From the NCBI GenBank assembly GCA_964614415.1, contig CAZTLE010000022.1, positions 1-29,523 on the forward strand: a DNA stretch of 29,523 bases. Reading direction: 5' to 3'. The DNA comes from CAZTLE01 sp964614415. Its GTDB lineage: Bacteria > Bacteroidota > Bacteroidia > Flavobacteriales > Flavobacteriaceae. Shown in pieces: positions 16,283 to 22,967 of this stretch (position 1 is its first letter; each line of letters opens with the position of its first letter). The notes below the pieces were generated by a model. It made no database searches. It worked only from the letters and a program-made list of their open reading frames with translations, and was not told the DNA's origin. The translations under genes and the position numbers were made by a program.

Positions 16283-17368
16283 ATGAAGAAAATACTGGTT
16301 ATACAAAACAAAAGAATTGGCGATGTCCTTATTGCCTCTATTCTGGCCAATAACCTAAAGAAACTATTCCCGGAGAGCCACATCACCTATTTTGTGTACG
16401 ATTATACGGTGGGTGTGCTGGAACAGAATCCGAATATCGATCGGATCATAGCTGTCAGGGATAAGGAGCTCAAGAAACTATCAAACCTCTGGAAGGAGAT
16501 TCGAAAGATCCGAAAGGAGAAATACGACATTATCCTGGATCCGTACGCGAAATTTCAAAGTCGGATGATGTGCCTGCTTTCGGGTGCGCCGCTTCGATTG
16601 GGGTTCAAACGCAAACACAAGAAACTGAAGCTTCCATTCTATACCCAACCTGTTGATTTTCTCGACAAGGCTACCAAGGAATGTGGCAAAGCCATTGAAG
16701 ACCGTATCAATATGTTGTCTTCGGCCTTTGAGTTGTCCAGTCCCGATTACGCCTACAAAATCTGGTTGACACAGGAAGAAAAAGAATACGATCGCATTGC
16801 ACAACTGAAGCGGCCGGTAATCATGCTTGGAGTTCTGGGCAGTACCCCGAATAAATCATTGCCGTACGACTATATTGCTCAAATTATTGATCACATAACC
16901 GATCGCTATGATGCTTCCCTGCTGTTTAACTACGCACCACATCAGCGGGAGGAGGCCGAGAAAATATATGCACTGTGCTCCAAAAAAGACAATATCCACC
17001 TCGATATCTACGAGGATTCCATTCGTGGGTTTGTTCGGCTCATGAATCAGTGTGACTTGCTAATCTCTAATGAAGGAGGTAGTGTACATATCGCAAAGGC
17101 GCTTTCGAAGCCCACTTTCACTATCTACTCCCCTTACATAGATAAGTCGCATTGGAACAGTTTTGAAGACGGAAAATTTCATGAATCCATTCATTTATTG
17201 GAAGAAAAGCCTAATCTTTTCGACTCATATACTCTGGAAGAACGCAGAGCTATTGAAAAGGATCCGGAGTCTTTGTACAAACAACTCACTCCTGAAATGA
17301 TACTGACAAAGCTCGATCCTTATCTGGCGCATCACTTTAAACACTCATTCCATGAATCTTCTCGATAA
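16283..17368 (+). CDS. GT9 family glycosyltransferase (heptosyltransferase-like)
   Basis: A 361-residue cytoplasmic GT-B enzyme. The N-terminal Rossmann half starts KKILVIQNKRIGDVLIASIL, the typical GT9 opening in which the RxGDxxx motif binds acceptor, and includes IILDPYAKFQSRMMCLLSGA. The C-terminal donor half shows VIMLGVLGSTPNKSLPYDY, LLISNEGGSVHIAKALSKP and FTIYSPY, matching the (S/D)(N/T)xxGxxHxAxA motif of ADP-heptose:LPS heptosyltransferases. It probably adds a sugar to the LPS core; heptose as donor is not proven. The 3' end overlaps the methyltransferase gene by 17 nt. Confidence 0.9.
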   Translation: MKKILVIQNKRIGDVLIASILANNLKKLFPESHITYFVYDYTVGVLEQNPNIDRIIAVRDKELKKLSNLWKEIRKIRKEKYDIILDPYAKFQSRMMCLLSGAPLRLGFKRKHKKLKLPFYTQPVDFLDKATKECGKAIEDRINMLSSAFELSSPDYAYKIWLTQEEKEYDRIAQLKRPVIMLGVLGSTPNKSLPYDYIAQIIDHITDRYDASLLFNYAPHQREEAEKIYALCSKKDNIHLDIYEDSIRGFVRLMNQCDLLISNEGGSVHIAKALSKPTFTIYSPYIDKSHWNSFEDGKFHESIHLLEEKPNLFDSYTLEERRAIEKDPESLYKQLTPEMILTKLDPYLAHHFKHSFHESSR

Positions 17369-17939
17369 ATTTCATCATTGGAGGCGCAGGCGACGCTGGA
17401 ACAAGCAATACCGTAAAGGGCGTTGGGAGAGTCTTAAAAAGCCCATCGAAAAAGGACGCTATGATCAAATTGTCGCATATATAAACTCGTTCGGAAAAAC
17501 ACAGCCCTCCATACTTGATATCGGTTGCGGTGATGGCGTCCTGAATTCCTACTTAAAGGATGTCGATTTCAAGCGATTCCTGGGCGTTGACTTTTCCAGT
17601 GTTTCGATTGACAAGGCCAAAGCGCATAACTTCCCCAATGCCGAATTCGAAGTTGCAGATATCATCTCCTTTCGTCCGAAAGAGCAATTCGATATTATCA
17701 TCTTCAACGAAGCATTCTACTACATCCCCGAAACCGAAAAGAGTAACGTATTAAATCTAATGACCGATCATCTAACGTCCGACGGTATATTCATAACGTC
17801 TATTTACCGCGAAGGGGTTGGCTGCTGGGAGTATTTTAAAGAAGACCCTCACTTGCGTGAAGAAGCCTTCACTACCATAACCACAGACCAGGAGAAAACG
17901 TACTGGAAGATTGGAGTATACCGGAAAATGAGTGGTTAG
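17352..17939 (+). CDS. Class I SAM-dependent methyltransferase
   Basis: A 195-residue soluble methyltransferase. The N-terminus is very basic (HHWRRRRRWNKQYRKGRW), then motif I ILDIGCGDGVLNSYL (residues 54-68), GVDFSSVSIDKA (motif II, acid loop D80), FEVADIISF and the motif IV region FDIIIFNEAFYYIP. It belongs to the Rossmann methyltransferase superfamily; the substrate is probably a sugar or lipid of the surface glycan, by context. The 17-nt overlap with the GT9 gene shows a two-gene operon. Ends at the start of a 691-nt non-coding repeat region. Confidence 0.87.
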   Translation: MNLLDKFHHWRRRRRWNKQYRKGRWESLKKPIEKGRYDQIVAYINSFGKTQPSILDIGCGDGVLNSYLKDVDFKRFLGVDFSSVSIDKAKAHNFPNAEFEVADIISFRPKEQFDIIIFNEAFYYIPETEKSNVLNLMTDHLTSDGIFITSIYREGVGCWEYFKEDPHLREEAFTTITTDQEKTYWKIGVYRKMSG

Positions 17940-18630
17940 TATTGAGGGGTGAGTAATTAGATTGGCTTACATTCTGCAGATGAGGAATAATGAACCGAAA
18001 GTTCATAATTGGACATTCTTCATGCGATATTCTGCGTTCAACAAGGTTTGAGGTCTGTGGTATGAGGTGCGAGGGATGTTGTTGGTTCTGTTCTATTCTC
18101 TCTTCTCTCTTTTCCGTTTTGGAACCTGCCCGTCCGCAGGCGGGTTTAGAATTTGTAATTTGTAATTTGAAGTTTGAACCCTGAGTTTGCCGAAGGGTGG
18201 AATTTACTATACAAAGTAGGCGATTTGGAGTCCTGATCTATTCTCTATGTTCTCTTTTCTATTTTCTTTGCTTTAATTGAGTCGCAGATTCCATATTCCA
18301 GCAGTAGGTATGCCCTTCACGACCAACGCAATTCGATTCATGAATGAGTTCACTTCTCCGTCTGCGACGGATCGCGAAGACCGCACAACTCTATTTTGGA
18401 TTTAAGATTTTGGATTTTGAAATTTTCACCCTGAGCTATGCCATGCTGAGCCTGTCGAAGTACTGAAGGGCGGAATTTGAGGTACGAGCGGTGTGATTGG
18501 TTTTCTCGGTTTATTCTCTCTTTTCTCTGTTCCTTCTAGTTGCAGGTTACAGGTTTTAAGTTTTAAATTTTGAGTTTTGAGTTTCGGACTTATATGGAAT
18601 TTAGAATTTGGAATTTGGAATTTTCCCCCT
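17940..18630. repeat. Convergent-junction repeat cluster B (691 nt, non-coding mosaic)
   Basis: No gene is supported here; short open frames lie across repeats. Modules seen: a T/C-rich tract of TCTCTTTTCTC type, three times (18093-18117, 18239-18271, 18511-18536); GAGGTRCGAG-type leads before two of them (18064, 18479); a GC-rich hairpin CCCGTCCGCAGGCGGG (18129-18144) followed by a TTTGTAATTTG tract; the module CCCTGAG…GAAGGG, short at 18179-18197 and long at 18429-18470; the 69-nt inverted-repeat copy (18316-18384); a TTTGGATTTTGG tract (18394-18425); and AATTTGGAATTTGGAATTTT before the GT2 stop. It separates two convergent genes. Confidence 0.7.
18316..18384. repeat. 69-nt inverted repeat, right copy
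   Basis: Partner of 15379-15447 in opposite orientation, about 56 of 69 matches by hand alignment, with most differences in one 10-nt block. It contains the same perfect hairpin TCCGTC-TGC-GACGGA and is followed, like the other copy read in this sense, by a TTTGGATTTTGG-type tract. Confidence 0.7.
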
Positions 18631-19473
18631 CTATTCTTCCTCCAGCGAAGCATCTTTAACGATCCCGTATTCAGTCCACTTTTTGTTTTCCTGCTTTACT
18701 TCTTTACGGATAGCCAGATTCCGTTCCAGGGATTCTTTGGTTTTGTATCCGCGTGCATGATCCAAATGCAATACAATGGCTTTATGCCGAATCTGTTTTG
18801 ACTTTAATCCGAAGTTCTCCAATCGCTCCCCCAGTTCACGGTCGGGACCGCCGTATCTCATGCGTTCGTCATAGCCGTTAATGGCAATGAGATCCTCCTT
18901 CCATGCCGAAGAGTTACAATTATTGAAACTGGCGTTGGTGGGCGTCAACAGATCAAGAATAGAAGACATGACAGGTCCGGACGACAGCTTTAATGCCTGG
19001 GTTCCCTTAATTTTATCATGCTGCTTCAACCAACCGAAATCGAAGCAACGTTCCGATCGAATATCATCGGCTGTAATAACTTCGCTTGTCTTCATAGGCA
19101 GCTTGCAGTACCCTCCTGAAAGGAAATATCCTTCCTCTGCATAACGAGCATGTACTTCCACAAAATCTTTACGAGGAATGCAATCACCATCCGTGAAAAG
19201 AATGTACGGCATGTTTGCTTTGGTAATGGCGATATTCAAAATACGCTGGCGTCTGTACCCCTTATCTTCGTGCCAGATATGATGTAGCGGAACGGGGTAA
19301 TCAGCCTTAAAGGAATCGATCAGTTCCTTTGTGGTCTCACGTGAGCCATCATCGGCCACCATTACTTCATAGTGATCGTATGTCTGGTACTTATACCCCT
19401 CAAGTACCTTTTCCAACCAGGCTTCTGAGTTATATGTACTTATTACGACCGTGATCCCTAAGCTGCTTGCCAT
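18631..19473 (-). CDS. GT2 family glycosyltransferase with galactosyltransferase-type C-terminal region
   Basis: A 280-residue cytoplasmic GT-A enzyme. It shows the N-terminal ITVVISTYNSEAWLEKVL, nucleotide-binding DDGS (41-44), HEDKGYRRQRILNIAI, the metal-binding DGDC (95-98, a DxD), and a C-terminal acceptor motif NGYDERMRYGGPDRELGERL like the domain of beta-1,4-galactosyl/N-acetylgalactosaminyl transferases. It probably extends an LPS-core or capsular oligosaccharide; the sugar is unknown. It follows the second methyltransferase by 33 nt, with an internal promoter box in that gap. Confidence 0.88.
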   Translation of the reverse strand: MASSLGITVVISTYNSEAWLEKVLEGYKYQTYDHYEVMVADDGSRETTKELIDSFKADYPVPLHHIWHEDKGYRRQRILNIAITKANMPYILFTDGDCIPRKDFVEVHARYAEEGYFLSGGYCKLPMKTSEVITADDIRSERCFDFGWLKQHDKIKGTQALKLSSGPVMSSILDLLTPTNASFNNCNSSAWKEDLIAINGYDERMRYGGPDRELGERLENFGLKSKQIRHKAIVLHLDHARGYKTKESLERNLAIRKEVKQENKKWTEYGIVKDASLEEE

Positions 19474-19496
19474 TTCGATTCGGATTAATTGCGCTG

Positions 19497-19504
19497 CAAA
19501 GGTA
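19497..19504 (-). promoter_or_regulatory. -7 promoter box TACCTTTG before the GT2 gene
   Basis: An exact TAnnTTTG match on the minus strand within the 33-nt gap, 23 nt before the ATG at 19473. It could give this gene its own transcript in addition to read-through from the methyltransferase gene. Confidence 0.4.
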
Positions 19505-19506
19505 GG

Positions 19507-20487
19507 CTACTTTTTCCGTAAAAAGAAGGCCGCCTGATCCCCCAATCCGTCGCGATTGAGTCGCTTAGCGCGTGTTTGGTATTTGAAGTTCTGAATCTTC
19601 CGCCTTAGGGAAGCTACCAAGCCTCGATCCTTGGGTGCAGATAAAGGAATGTCTTTTATATATTTCTCGCTTCCCACAAATTGAAAGTGGTTGGAATCGT
19701 AAATAACCTTATACACTTCCATTCCGGCTTCTTGTGCGAGCAGGTTCATACTTTCTACCGAATGAAGGAAAATATGTCTCGGCGCATCCAACTGAACCCA
19801 GTTAGTTCCGTAGTTCTTCCATGCAAAGGAAGATACCGTAGGTATCCGTATGACGCAACTTCCTTCCGGCGTCAACAATTGAGCTACTTTCTTAAGATTC
19901 TCTTTTGGATTCAGGAGGTGTTCAAAGGCATGATGGTATGTGATGAGATCCCAGGACCCATCAATTCCGAAGATGTCACAACTTTTAACCTGAACGCCAT
20001 TGGCATAGTTCAGTTCTTTGGGTAAGAACGGATCACAGCCCATAAGCTTTTTAAAACCGATTTCGGCCAGCGGATACAGAAAATTCCGACCATTACCACA
20101 ACCTACATCCAGAACACTCGTCTCTTTAGTCAGTCCAAGGCCTTTGAGAACGGGAAACAGTTTTCGCTGCGATACATACTTGAGCATTCCCTTGAAAATG
20201 TTTCCGCCAAGCACGGCATGAGATATCTGATGTTTCTTAAGCGTTCCTCTCCATCCTTTGAATTTCCTGCCGTCATATTCCGAAAAGCTGTAGTAATCCC
20301 CGGGGTAATATTTGGACATATCGGCCGGAGGTTCCACAATCTGAAGGCACTTGCACTCCGCACACTCCAAATAGGCGAACTCCTCACGCAAACCATACAT
20401 CATCTCACGTGCAGTATGAAAGGTATTGTTCGCAGCATTACCGCAGATTCGGCAGGTAGCGTTTGAGTTGGATGTTGATTTGTCCAC
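19507..20487 (-). CDS. SAM-dependent methyltransferase with N-terminal cysteine cluster
   Basis: A 326-residue protein with an N-terminal probable zinc-binding module CRIC…CAECKC, then a class I methyltransferase domain with motif I VLDVGCGNGRNFLYPL and the post-motif ITYHHAFEHLLNPKENLKKV. A cysteine module fused to this domain occurs in sugar C-methyltransferases and in other surface-polymer methyltransferases; the substrate here is unknown. The frame opens at a TTG (20508), but that codon lies inside a TAnnTTTG box (20513-20506), so the GTG at 20487 is preferred: it keeps the cysteine cluster and follows the box by 18 nt. It heads a two-gene minus-strand operon. Confidence 0.83.
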   Translation of the reverse strand: MDKSTSNSNATCRICGNAANNTFHTAREMMYGLREEFAYLECAECKCLQIVEPPADMSKYYPGDYYSFSEYDGRKFKGWRGTLKKHQISHAVLGGNIFKGMLKYVSQRKLFPVLKGLGLTKETSVLDVGCGNGRNFLYPLAEIGFKKLMGCDPFLPKELNYANGVQVKSCDIFGIDGSWDLITYHHAFEHLLNPKENLKKVAQLLTPEGSCVIRIPTVSSFAWKNYGTNWVQLDAPRHIFLHSVESMNLLAQEAGMEVYKVIYDSNHFQFVGSEKYIKDIPLSAPKDRGLVASLRRKIQNFKYQTRAKRLNRDGLGDQAAFFLRKK

Positions 20488-20505
20488 AGGTTCTCTTTGA
20501 CCGCA

Positions 20506-20513
20506 CAAAAATA
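20506..20513 (-). promoter_or_regulatory. -7 promoter box TATTTTTG of the methyltransferase operon
   Basis: An exact TAnnTTTG match on the minus strand, overlapping the TTG that would otherwise be the first start codon. It lies 11 bp from the opposed box at 20525-20532. Confidence 0.45.
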
Positions 20514-20524
20514 AACTTATTTCC

Positions 20525-20532
20525 TAAGTTTG
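20525..20532 (+). promoter_or_regulatory. -7 promoter box TAAGTTTG of the GT2 gene at 20537
   Basis: An exact TAnnTTTG match only 4 nt before the ATG, so the mRNA would start at or next to the start codon (leaderless). A TTTG at 20496-20499 is 25 nt upstream, longer than usual. Confidence 0.42.
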
Positions 20533-20536
20533 TGGT

Positions 20537-21274
20537 ATGGCAAAACTATCGGTGATCATACCTACGTTCAATGAGGAAGATTATATAGAGCGAGCGCTAC
20601 GCTCGGTACGGTTTGCCGATGAGATCCTGGTCATAGATTCGGAAAGTACCGATAAAACCGTGACGATCGCAGAAAACTACGGAGCCAGGGTTGTACAGCG
20701 TCCATTCGACAACTTTTCAAATCAGAAGAACTTTGCGCTCGAGCATGTTACAGGAGACTGGGTACTTTTCCTCGATGCCGATGAACGGATAACCTATCCT
20801 CTGCAGACCGAAATAAAGGACGCCATTGCCGCGAACACGCATGGAGGGTACAAGCTGCGTTTCCCCCATTTTTTTATGAATCGATTCCTCTATTCCCAGA
20901 CCAGTAAAGTACTACGACTTGTTCGAAGGGAAGGCGCCCATTTCACGGGGTTAGTTCATGAAAAATTGCACTGCGAAGGAACCATCGGACAGCTTTCCAG
21001 TCCCGTGCTACACTATACATACAAGGGACTCATGCATTATATTCATAAAAAAGAATCCTATGCCTGGTTTCAGGCGGAGCAACTGCATGAAAAAGGCAAA
21101 AAGACCAACGTCTTTCAGATGTTCACACGTCCTTTTTTCCGGTTTTTCAAGGCGTACATTATTAAAGGCGGCTATCGGGAAGGAATTCCGGGACTCGCTA
21201 TTGCAACTCTCAATGCGTATGGGGTGTTCTTGAGGTATGTGAAGCTTATTCTTTTGCGTAGAGGAATGAGATAG
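20537..21274 (+). CDS. GT2 family glycosyltransferase (LPS-core glucosyltransferase-like), copy 1
   Basis: A 245-residue GT-A enzyme of the WaaE/KdtX type that adds hexose to the LPS inner core. Visible are LSVIIPTFNEEDYIERAL, FADEILVIDSESTDKT, FDNFSNQKNFAL and the metal-binding FLDADERI (DxD at 80-82), then VHEKLHCEG and a basic amphipathic C-terminus (RYVKLILLRRGMR) suited to membrane contact. It is a paralogue of the gene at 22204 with the same FDNFSNQKNF motif. Acceptor and sugar are inferred from the family. It converges on the deacetylase gene. Confidence 0.9.
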   Translation: MAKLSVIIPTFNEEDYIERALRSVRFADEILVIDSESTDKTVTIAENYGARVVQRPFDNFSNQKNFALEHVTGDWVLFLDADERITYPLQTEIKDAIAANTHGGYKLRFPHFFMNRFLYSQTSKVLRLVRREGAHFTGLVHEKLHCEGTIGQLSSPVLHYTYKGLMHYIHKKESYAWFQAEQLHEKGKKTNVFQMFTRPFFRFFKAYIIKGGYREGIPGLAIATLNAYGVFLRYVKLILLRRGMR

Positions 21275-21427
21275 ATGAAGTGTTAAATTTTGAGTGTTAA
21301 GTGTTGAGTTTCGCGGTTTGAGGCTTGCCTGCCGCAGTCAGGTTTGTGGTTTGTGGTTTGTGGTTTGTGGTTTGTGGTTTGTGGTAAAATAATGATCTCA
21401 CGAATCAACAAATAAACGAATCAACGA
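21275..21427. repeat. Convergent-junction repeat cluster C
   Basis: The 153-nt gap between GT2 copy 1 and the deacetylase carries a TTTTGAGTGTTAAGTGTTGAG tract-like stretch, a small GC-rich hairpin CCTG-CCGCAGT-CAGG (21328-21342), a heptanucleotide array (21341-21385), and a direct repeat CGAATCAAC (21401-21409 and 21417-21425). Hairpin followed immediately by a TTTG-type periodic tract is the same design as at 18129-18175. Confidence 0.65.
21341..21385 (+). repeat. Tandem heptanucleotide GGTTTGT, 6.4 copies
   Basis: Forty-five nt of perfect 7-nt repeats, starting at the last two bases of the CCTG/CAGG hairpin. It is intergenic, so length change would not shift any frame. The perfect identity of all units suggests recent expansion. 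Confidence 0.92.
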
Positions 21428-22144
21428 TTAACCGAAAAAATCAGCCCATTTCCCGTACTTCAGTTTTCTCCGGAACTTGCTAAGTGCATACTCCCCTTTT
21501 ACATCAATGCGTTGCACCTCATACGAAGATTTGAATGGAAAACGGTTCACTCTGTTTCCAATCCGGAGCCCGTAGCGAAATCCTTGTTCCTTTAAATCGT
21601 TGAAGAACGTTTCCTTCTCAGTGCCTTTCCTGGGAAATTTACCGTACGGATACGCCAGGGTGGCCGACAATGAAAGATCGTTTTGATCCACTGTCTCAAA
21701 ACAACGCCGGGTATCCTCAGCGACTTCCTCCCGGGTCATATTGTCGTAACGCCCGTGCTTGTAGGAATGAAAACCCAGTTCTACAACGTTGGTATCCAGC
21801 GATTTGAGTTGCTCGGCGGTCATAATAGGAAGCAGTGCCGTATTCCAGGTATCCGTTTTCCCGAGGTATGCCAGGGGTACGAAAAAGGTGGCTTTTAAAC
21901 CATAGCGTTTCAGTAAGGGATATGCATATTCCAGCTGACTCACATAAGCGTCATCGAAGGTAATCACGACATTCTTTTCTCCAGGCAATTTCGCAAAGTC
22001 CATCAGCTCGCCTAGATGATAGCTTCGGAAACCGGCTTCCGCAAGATGGGCGAACTGTGCTTCCAGCTTTTCCGTTGAAATAGTAAGGCCCTCACTTCGA
22101 TCGGGCGAAACATGATGATACATTAAAACGGGCAGTCTGGACAC
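21428..22144 (-). CDS. Polysaccharide deacetylase family protein (carbohydrate esterase 4 fold)
   Basis: A 238-residue protein with the NodB-type fold: RLPVLMYHHVS at the start, catalytic/metal motif VITFDDAY (TFDD), metal-ligand motif FHSYKHG (HSxxH) and AYPYGKF. No signal peptide is visible, so it may act in the cytoplasm on a lipid-linked or nucleotide-linked N-acetyl sugar, or be exported by another route. The frame is open to a TTG at 22189, only 14 nt from the divergent gene's start, leaving no room for two promoters; GTG 22144, which starts MSRLPVLMYHH and follows the minus-strand box TATTTCTG (22160-22153), is preferred. Deacetylation of an LPS-core or O-chain sugar is inferred. Confidence 0.82.
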   Translation of the reverse strand: MSRLPVLMYHHVSPDRSEGLTISTEKLEAQFAHLAEAGFRSYHLGELMDFAKLPGEKNVVITFDDAYVSQLEYAYPLLKRYGLKATFFVPLAYLGKTDTWNTALLPIMTAEQLKSLDTNVVELGFHSYKHGRYDNMTREEVAEDTRRCFETVDQNDLSLSATLAYPYGKFPRKGTEKETFFNDLKEQGFRYGLRIGNRVNRFPFKSSYEVQRIDVKGEYALSKFRRKLKYGKWADFFG

Positions 22145-22152
22145 GGTGCTTT

Positions 22153-22203
22153 CAGAAATAATCCTTGTAAAATTATTACTTTTACCCAAACTAGCGGCCG
22201 CAC
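22153..22203. promoter_or_regulatory. Divergent promoter region, deacetylase and GT2 copy 2
   Basis: Contains TATTTCTG on the minus strand (22160-22153) and TACTTTTA on the plus strand (22177-22184), each one base from TAnnTTTG, and a dyad GTAAAA-TTATTAC-TTTTAC (22167-22185) between and over them. No convincing -33 elements. Confidence 0.28.
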
Positions 22204-22965
22204 TTGGAAAACACCGTAAAAATCAGCGCACTTGCCATAACACTCAACGAGGCCGAAGCCCTGGAGTCCTTTATAGAAAGCCTTTGGTTTGCCGATGAGA
22301 TCGTCATTGTGGATTCCCTGAGCACCGATGACACCAAAGCGATCGCTACCCGCCACGAGAAGGTTCGGTTTTTCGAGCGGAAATTCGACAACTTCTCGAA
22401 TCAAAAGAATTTTACGCTTTCCAAGGCCCGAAACGACTGGGTAGTTTTCTTCGACCCTGATGAAGAGATTACTACAGAGCTTGCCAATGAAATGGTAGGC
22501 GCCTTAAAAAATACGGACGTCAAGGCCTATTATGTAAAACGACAGATCCACTTCATGGGAAAACCTCTGAAATACAGCGGATTCCAAACCGATTGGGTCG
22601 TTCGACTATTCCACAAGGACTACTGTCGGTATAATGATAGCAAGGTGCACGAGGTCATCGAGACAACAGGAAAGACCGCCAGACTAAAAGCACGGCTACC
22701 GCATCACAGTTATAAGGACTTTGATGATTATACCGGTAAGTTGCATCGTTATAGTGAGCTTCAGGCCCAAATGCTCTACGAGAAAAAAAAGAAGCCCAAT
22801 CTGTATCACTTCCTCTTCAGACCCTTCTATAGGTTCTGGCATCAATATCTGCTGCGACTCGGGATTCTGGATGGCAAGGAAGGTTTTATACTCGCCTACA
22901 TCAATGCCTTTTCCGTATTTAAGCGCTATGTGAACCTCTGGTTATTATACCGAAAGATCGACTAG
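22204..22965 (+). CDS. GT2 family glycosyltransferase (LPS-core glucosyltransferase-like), copy 2
   Basis: A 253-residue paralogue of the enzyme at 20537. Shared signatures are ALAITLNEAEALESFI, WFADEIVIVDSLSTDDT, FDNFSNQKNFTL, FFDPDEEI (metal DxD with P in the middle in place of A), KVHEVIETTG and a basic C-terminal segment. It probably transfers a hexose to LPS core, like KdtX/WaaE enzymes. The only start that keeps the full N-terminal strand is TTG 22204; there is no ATG near it. It stops 2 nt before the GT4 gene, so both form one operon with the following GT2. Confidence 0.88.
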   Translation: MENTVKISALAITLNEAEALESFIESLWFADEIVIVDSLSTDDTKAIATRHEKVRFFERKFDNFSNQKNFTLSKARNDWVVFFDPDEEITTELANEMVGALKNTDVKAYYVKRQIHFMGKPLKYSGFQTDWVVRLFHKDYCRYNDSKVHEVIETTGKTARLKARLPHHSYKDFDDYTGKLHRYSELQAQMLYEKKKKPNLYHFLFRPFYRFWHQYLLRLGILDGKEGFILAYINAFSVFKRYVNLWLLYRKID

Positions 22966-22967
22966 TC

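Noticed and set aside
17990..18184. Short plus-strand open frame in repeat cluster B
   Set aside because: It runs across pyrimidine tracts and a palindrome and matches no known family; the composition is that of the repeats.
15379..18384. Insertion-sequence or composite transposon bounded by the inverted repeats
   Set aside because: The enclosed genes are a kinase, a GT9 enzyme and a methyltransferase; no transposase or target duplication was seen.
18426..18653. Minus-strand open frame across repeat cluster B and the GT2 3' end
   Set aside because: Its sequence (repeated KLKT/NSKF-type words) is the translation of the AATTTGG tract.
22195..22202. GCGGCCGC in the divergent gap as a cloning scar
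   Set aside because: It is a single rare 8-mer in otherwise normal sequence, with no vector sequence around it.
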